Below are positions 24,976 through 28,010 of a stretch of 28,010 nt of DNA, piece by piece. The stretch's first letter is position 1, and each line of letters starts with the position of its first letter. The position numbers and the translations under genes are program-made. The notes under the pieces were generated by a model that saw nothing but the letters and a program-made list of their open reading frames with translations, made no database searches and was not told where the DNA came from. This stretch comes from Pseudomonadota bacterium (GTDB lineage: Bacteria > Pseudomonadota > Alphaproteobacteria > Caulobacterales > Caulobacteraceae): positions 1 to 28,010 of the forward strand of contig JAEYTA010000092.1 of the NCBI GenBank assembly GCA_023434265.1. The letters run 5' to 3'.

Positions 24976-25971
24976 ATGTTTCGCTTCGCCAGAGCGCTGG
25001 CCGCCGGCCTTTCGGCGCTGACCCTGTCGGCCTTCCAGGCCGCCCCGCCTGAACTTCCGCCGCGCCTCGCCGCCCTGGCCGAAGACGCCGCGGCGGCGCG
25101 CGCCTTCGACTACATGGCGCTGAAGGCCGAAGGCGCGGACCTCGCCGCCCTGTCCACCGCCGCCTTCCTGCGCGGGCGGGTCGACGCCGACACCCAGCGC
25201 TGCCTGACCGAGGCCGAGACGGAACTGCACGCCGGCCTGTCGGCGGCGGCGGAGGCCGGGGACGCGGCCGCTTTCGAGGCCGACCGGGCGAGCGCCGAGG
25301 CCGCGTGGGCTAGCTGGCGAGCCTTCGACGAACATGTCATGGGCGGCGCCGTGATCGACCAGCCGCCGTTCAGCTACGTCGCCGACCGGGTGACGATGGC
25401 CGAGGCGGCGACCGATCCGCGAGTGCGCGAACTGCTCCGCCGGGCGGCCCGCGACCAGCTGCTGCGTCGCGGCTGGGACCCTGTGCCGGAGGTCTGGCCC
25501 GAGCCGCCGAGCCCGGGCGCATGGAGCCGCTACCAGAGCCTGCTCCAGCGGCAGTCCTGCGAGGTAGACACCGCCAACACCGCCTGGCTGAAGGCGGACG
25601 TCGAAGCCAACGGCTGGTACCGGATCAGCGTGCACGGCGAAGCGGCCGCCAGCGCCGCGTGGCTGCTGGCCCAGCATGCCGATCGCGACCGCGCCTTCCA
25701 GCGGCACGTGCTGACCCTGCTCGAGCCCCTCGTCGCCGAGGGCGAGGTTGCGTCCTCCAACTACGCCTACCTGCACGACCGCCTTGCCGTGGCGGAGAAC
25801 CGCCCGCAGCGCTACGGCACCCAAGGCCGGTGCGTGGCCCGCAACGCATGGGAGCCCTTCGAGCTGGAGGACCCGGCCCGCACCGACGTCTGGCGCAATC
25901 AGGTCGAGATCGGATCGCTGGCCGAATATGCGGCCCACATGAACGGCGTGTGCTCCAGCTTTGACGGCTGA
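24976..25971 (+). CDS. Exported DUF6624-type protein
   Basis: A 331-residue protein with a signal peptide (about residues 1-22, FRFARALAAGLSALTLSAF). The C-terminal part shows the pattern I associate with DUF6624: GWYRISVHGEAAASAAWLLAQHADRD, AFQ, then NYAYLHDRLAV and PQRYGTQGRC. The function of this domain is not known to me. The N-terminal half is Ala-rich and helical. GGGAGG precedes the ATG with fitting distance. It sits between obgE and nadD, a position where proB and proA occur in several alphaproteobacteria. Confidence 0.78.
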   Translation: MFRFARALAAGLSALTLSAFQAAPPELPPRLAALAEDAAAARAFDYMALKAEGADLAALSTAAFLRGRVDADTQRCLTEAETELHAGLSAAAEAGDAAAFEADRASAEAAWASWRAFDEHVMGGAVIDQPPFSYVADRVTMAEAATDPRVRELLRRAARDQLLRRGWDPVPEVWPEPPSPGAWSRYQSLLQRQSCEVDTANTAWLKADVEANGWYRISVHGEAAASAAWLLAQHADRDRAFQRHVLTLLEPLVAEGEVASSNYAYLHDRLAVAENRPQRYGTQGRCVARNAWEPFELEDPARTDVWRNQVEIGSLAEYAAHMNGVCSSFDG

Positions 25972-26021
25972 GGGGAACCCCGGTCGCGGCCGGCTCCTTC
26001 TCTCCCGAAAGGAGCCTCGCC

Positions 26022-26210
26022 ATGACCGACCAGAAGCCGATCCAGACCGAGGGGCGCGACGAGAACGGGGCGATCCCGCTCGGTCGGCCCGACGCCTCGA
26101 CCTCGGACGACGCCGTGAAGCGCAACGCCGAGCGCGAGAAGCGTAGCGCCGGGCCCGACGGACCGGACGCGACCGAGGTCGGCGACACCTTCAAGCGCCC
26201 GCCGAACTGA
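26022..26210 (+). CDS. Small hydrophilic protein of unknown function
   Basis: A 62-residue, strongly charged protein without cysteine, signal peptide or membrane segment (MTDQKPIQTEGRDENGAIP at the start, GDTFKRPPN at the end). Composition suggests an intrinsically disordered protein. AAAGGAG lies 9 bp before the ATG, a very good ribosome-binding site, which supports that it is real. Upstream, GGAAC (25974-25978), 17 bp and CCTT (25996-25999) form a near-match to the EcfG promoter, so it may be stress-induced. No family is recognised. Confidence 0.75.
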   Translation: MTDQKPIQTEGRDENGAIPLGRPDASTSDDAVKRNAEREKRSAGPDGPDATEVGDTFKRPPN

Positions 26211-26277
26211 TCGGCGAAGACAGCGCCGCTTCGGCGTGTTAGGGCGCGGCTGAGCATAAGTCCCCCGCGAGCGCGTC

Positions 26278-26952
26278 TTGCCCTTCTTCCACGCCGGTCC
26301 CGCGCCCCGCGCCTTCGGCCCCCGCCGCGGGGGCCTGCGCGACGGGCTGGATCTGCGGCCGGGCATGCGCGTCGGCCTGTTCGGCGGCTCGTTCAATCCC
26401 GCGCACGACGGCCACGCCCATGTCGCCGAGACCGCCCTGCGGCGGCTCGACCTCGACCGCGTCGTCTGGCTGGTGTCGCCGCAGAACCCCCTCAAGGACG
26501 CCCGCGACAGCGCGCCGCTCGCCGCCCGCATGGCCTCGGCCGAGCGCGCGGCGCGGCTGGCGGCGCATGGACCGGCGATGATCGTTTCGGATGTGGAGAC
26601 CCGGCTGGGGACCTCGTGGACCATCGACACCCTGCGCGCCCTAAGGGCCCGCCATCCCGGCGTGCGCTTCGTCTGGCTGATGGGTTCGGACAACCTGGCC
26701 ACCTTCCACCGCTGGCGGGGATGGACCGACATCATGCGGCTGATGCCGGTGGCGGTGATCGCCCGGCCCGGGTCCCTGCTGGAGAGCCGCACCGCGCCCG
26801 CCGCCGAGCGCTTCGCCCGGGCGCGCCTGCCCGATCATCGGGCCCGGACCCTGCCGGACATGGAGGCGCCGGCCTGGGCCTGGCTGTCGGCGCCGCTCAA
26901 CCCGCGTTCGTCGACGGCGCTGCGCGCCGCCGCCGCGGCGGGGAACCGGTGA
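26278..26952 (+). CDS. nadD: Nicotinate-nucleotide adenylyltransferase
   Basis: NadD joins nicotinate mononucleotide and ATP to form deamido-NAD. Seen: GLFGGSFNPAHDGHAHVAE with the nucleotidyl-transfer HxGH-type motif, WLVSPQNPLK, FVWLMGSDNLATFHRWRGW, and the C-terminal NPRSSTALR. The start is uncertain. TTG 26278 gives 224 residues and keeps a coding-like N-terminal extension; ATG 26365 gives 195 residues with the motif at residue 6, and neither has a clear ribosome-binding site. The gene belongs to the common nadD-rsfS-rlmH block. Confidence 0.9.
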   Translation: MPFFHAGPAPRAFGPRRGGLRDGLDLRPGMRVGLFGGSFNPAHDGHAHVAETALRRLDLDRVVWLVSPQNPLKDARDSAPLAARMASAERAARLAAHGPAMIVSDVETRLGTSWTIDTLRALRARHPGVRFVWLMGSDNLATFHRWRGWTDIMRLMPVAVIARPGSLLESRTAPAAERFARARLPDHRARTLPDMEAPAWAWLSAPLNPRSSTALRAAAAAGNR

Positions 26953-27068
26953 CGCGCCGGCCGGTTCGTGCTAGGCTGCCGCTTTAGTAACCGCTCCGGA
27001 GCCCTCCGCTGACCCCCTCGACCGCGCACGATGCGCAAGACGCCGCCGTCTCGAACACGGCGCACGAG

Positions 27069-27473
27069 ATGGACCCGATCACGCCCATCCGCCCCGAAGA
27101 CGGTCCGCAGGCTCCCCTCCCAGTCGGCTCGACCGAGCTCGAACAGGCCATCCTCTCAAAGCTGGACGACGACAAGGCGCAGGACATCGTCCTGATCGAC
27201 CTGCGCGGCAAGAGCCCGATGTCCGACGCCATGATCGTGGCCTCGGGCCGCTCGCACCGCCACGTCGGGGCGCTGGCCGACCACCTGCAGCGCCTGTTCA
27301 AGGACCAGGGCCTCGGCAAGATCAAGGTCGAGGGCCTGCCGCACTGCGACTGGGTGCTGCTCGACGCCGGGGACGTCATCGTCCACCTGTTCCGCCCGGA
27401 AGTCCGCGCCTTCTACAACATCGAGAAGATCTGGTCGGTCGACAGCGGCCACCGCGGCGCCGCCCGCGCCTGA
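27069..27473 (+). CDS. rsfS: Ribosome silencing factor RsfS
   Basis: A 134-residue RsfS/Iojap protein, which binds L14 and blocks subunit joining in starved cells. Seen: KAQDIVLIDLRGKSPMSDAMIVASGRSHRHVGALADHL, then GLPHCDWVLLDAGDVIVHLFRPEVRAFYNIEKIW, both diagnostic. ATG 27069 has only a weak upstream signal. The frame is open upstream to a CTG at 27009 with GGAG 7 bp before it, giving a possible 20-residue extension. The gene lies between nadD and rlmH, the usual order. Confidence 0.96.
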   Translation: MDPITPIRPEDGPQAPLPVGSTELEQAILSKLDDDKAQDIVLIDLRGKSPMSDAMIVASGRSHRHVGALADHLQRLFKDQGLGKIKVEGLPHCDWVLLDAGDVIVHLFRPEVRAFYNIEKIWSVDSGHRGAARA

Positions 27474-27485
27474 TCGCCTGAAGCG

Positions 27486-27950
27486 GTGAAGCTCGGCGTC
27501 ATCGCCATCGGCAGGCCGGGGCGGGGGCCCGAGGCGCTGCTGGCCGCCGACTGGGCCGGCCGCGCCACCCTCGCCGGGCGGGCGCTCGGCCTGGGCCCGC
27601 TCGAACTCGTCGACCTCGAACCGAGGAAGCCGGGCAAGGCCGCCGAGGCGGAGCTCATCCTCAAGGCCGCCGAGGGCGCGCACCTGATCGCCTGCGACGA
27701 GCGCGGCAGGACCTTCTCCAGCCGCGCCTTCGCCGGGCACATCGCCGACCTGCGCGACCGCGGCGAGCGCCGGCTGGTCTTCGCCATCGGCGGGGCCGAC
27801 GGGCTGGACGACAGCGTGCGCGCCGCTGCCGCCTCCACTCTCGCCTTCGGCCCGCAGACCTGGCCCCACGCCCTGGCCCGGGCCATGCTGGTCGAGCAGC
27901 TCTATCGCGCCGTGACCATCCTGGCCGGCTCGCCCTATCATCGCGACTGA
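27486..27950 (+). CDS. rlmH: 23S rRNA pseudouridine-1915 N3-methyltransferase RlmH
   Basis: A 154-residue SPOUT methyltransferase that methylates pseudouridine 1915 of 23S rRNA on the assembled ribosome. Seen: MKLGVIAIGR start, LIACDERGRTFSSRAFA, LVFAIGGADGLDDSVR (knot and SAM site), and WPHALARAMLVEQLYRAVTILAGSPYHRD, the conserved C-terminal end. The start is GTG 27486, 12 bp after the rsfS stop. Its stop overlaps the next start (TGATG), so the downstream gene is coupled. Confidence 0.97.
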   Translation: MKLGVIAIGRPGRGPEALLAADWAGRATLAGRALGLGPLELVDLEPRKPGKAAEAELILKAAEGAHLIACDERGRTFSSRAFAGHIADLRDRGERRLVFAIGGADGLDDSVRAAAASTLAFGPQTWPHALARAMLVEQLYRAVTILAGSPYHRD

Positions 27951-28010
27951 TGCGTCCGCTCCTGCTCGCCGCCCTCGCTCTCGCCGCCGCCCTGCCGGTC
28001 GCCGCCGCGC
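27950..28010 (+). CDS. Start of an exported protein (truncated by window end)
   Basis: ATG 27950 overlaps the rlmH stop. The 20 residues visible (MRPLLLAALALAAALPVAAA) are a signal peptide. In related genomes the gene here often encodes an EnvC-type murein hydrolase activator, but nothing in these 61 bases tests that. Confidence 0.7.
   Translation, partial: MRPLLLAALALAAALPVAAA

Noticed and set aside
26224..26236. Short CGCCG/CGGCG hairpin before nadD
   Set aside because: Only 5 bp of stem and no T-run; too weak to call a terminator.
26942..26966. GGAAC-N16-GGTT resembling an EcfG promoter before rsfS
   Set aside because: One base off, begins inside the nadD 3' end, and rsfS is a housekeeping gene; judged a chance match.

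Overview
The window is high-GC, densely coding DNA from an alphaproteobacterium. The best fit is Caulobacterales (Brevundimonas- or Caulobacter-like). The reasons are a complete PhyR-NepR-EcfG-PhyK general stress response locus with exact EcfG-type promoters, the Obg GTPase type, a His-rich TonB receptor beside Zur, and methylmalonate-semialdehyde and alanine dehydrogenases of alphaproteobacterial style. The assignment is by recognition only. No tRNA, rRNA, CRISPR array, prophage or intact insertion sequence was seen.

Layout. 1-3467: the 3' part of secA, then a closely spaced kynureninase-like PLP enzyme. 3468-3648: an intergenic stretch holding two copies of a ~45-bp direct repeat. 3649-7643 (minus): an anchored protein of unknown function, mmsA, an alpha/beta hydrolase and a Zur-type repressor. 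7688-9767: a Zur operator over the promoter of a ZnuD-like zinc receptor. 9856-12232: a SapC-family gene facing an MDR oxidoreductase/MaoC-like pair, with a long nested hairpin between them. 12301-16834: the stress hub. 16917-20061: an MHS-type transporter and a succinate-semialdehyde-type dehydrogenase. 20058-23724: an lrp-araC-HELLH protein string diverging from ald. 23864-28010: obgE, a DUF6624-type exported protein, a small hydrophilic protein, nadD, rsfS, rlmH and the start of an exported protein.

The most interesting region is the general stress response hub. Five sites match GGAAC-N16-CGTT exactly. They sit in front of phyR (minus), nepR-sigT-phyK (plus), an entericidin-like lipoprotein (plus), a single-pass membrane protein of unknown function (plus), and an otherwise unannotated ~113-nt minus-strand transcript. 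That transcript ends in an intrinsic terminator and carries an unpaired run of seven C. It looks like the Caulobacter stress sRNA GsrN. The regulators and several likely outputs of the sigma factor therefore sit within about 4.5 kb.

Other regulatory signals are a perfect 15-bp Zur palindrome over the -10 region of the zinc receptor gene, which leaves an almost leaderless mRNA, and a perfect 17-bp palindrome between lrp and ald. Two intergenic regions form long hairpins made of short repeated phrases, one of them wrapped around a classical terminator. In the obg-nadD-rsfS-rlmH block, proBA, often found there in relatives, is absent. Many very long open frames overlap the real genes on other frames; these are GC artefacts and are left out.
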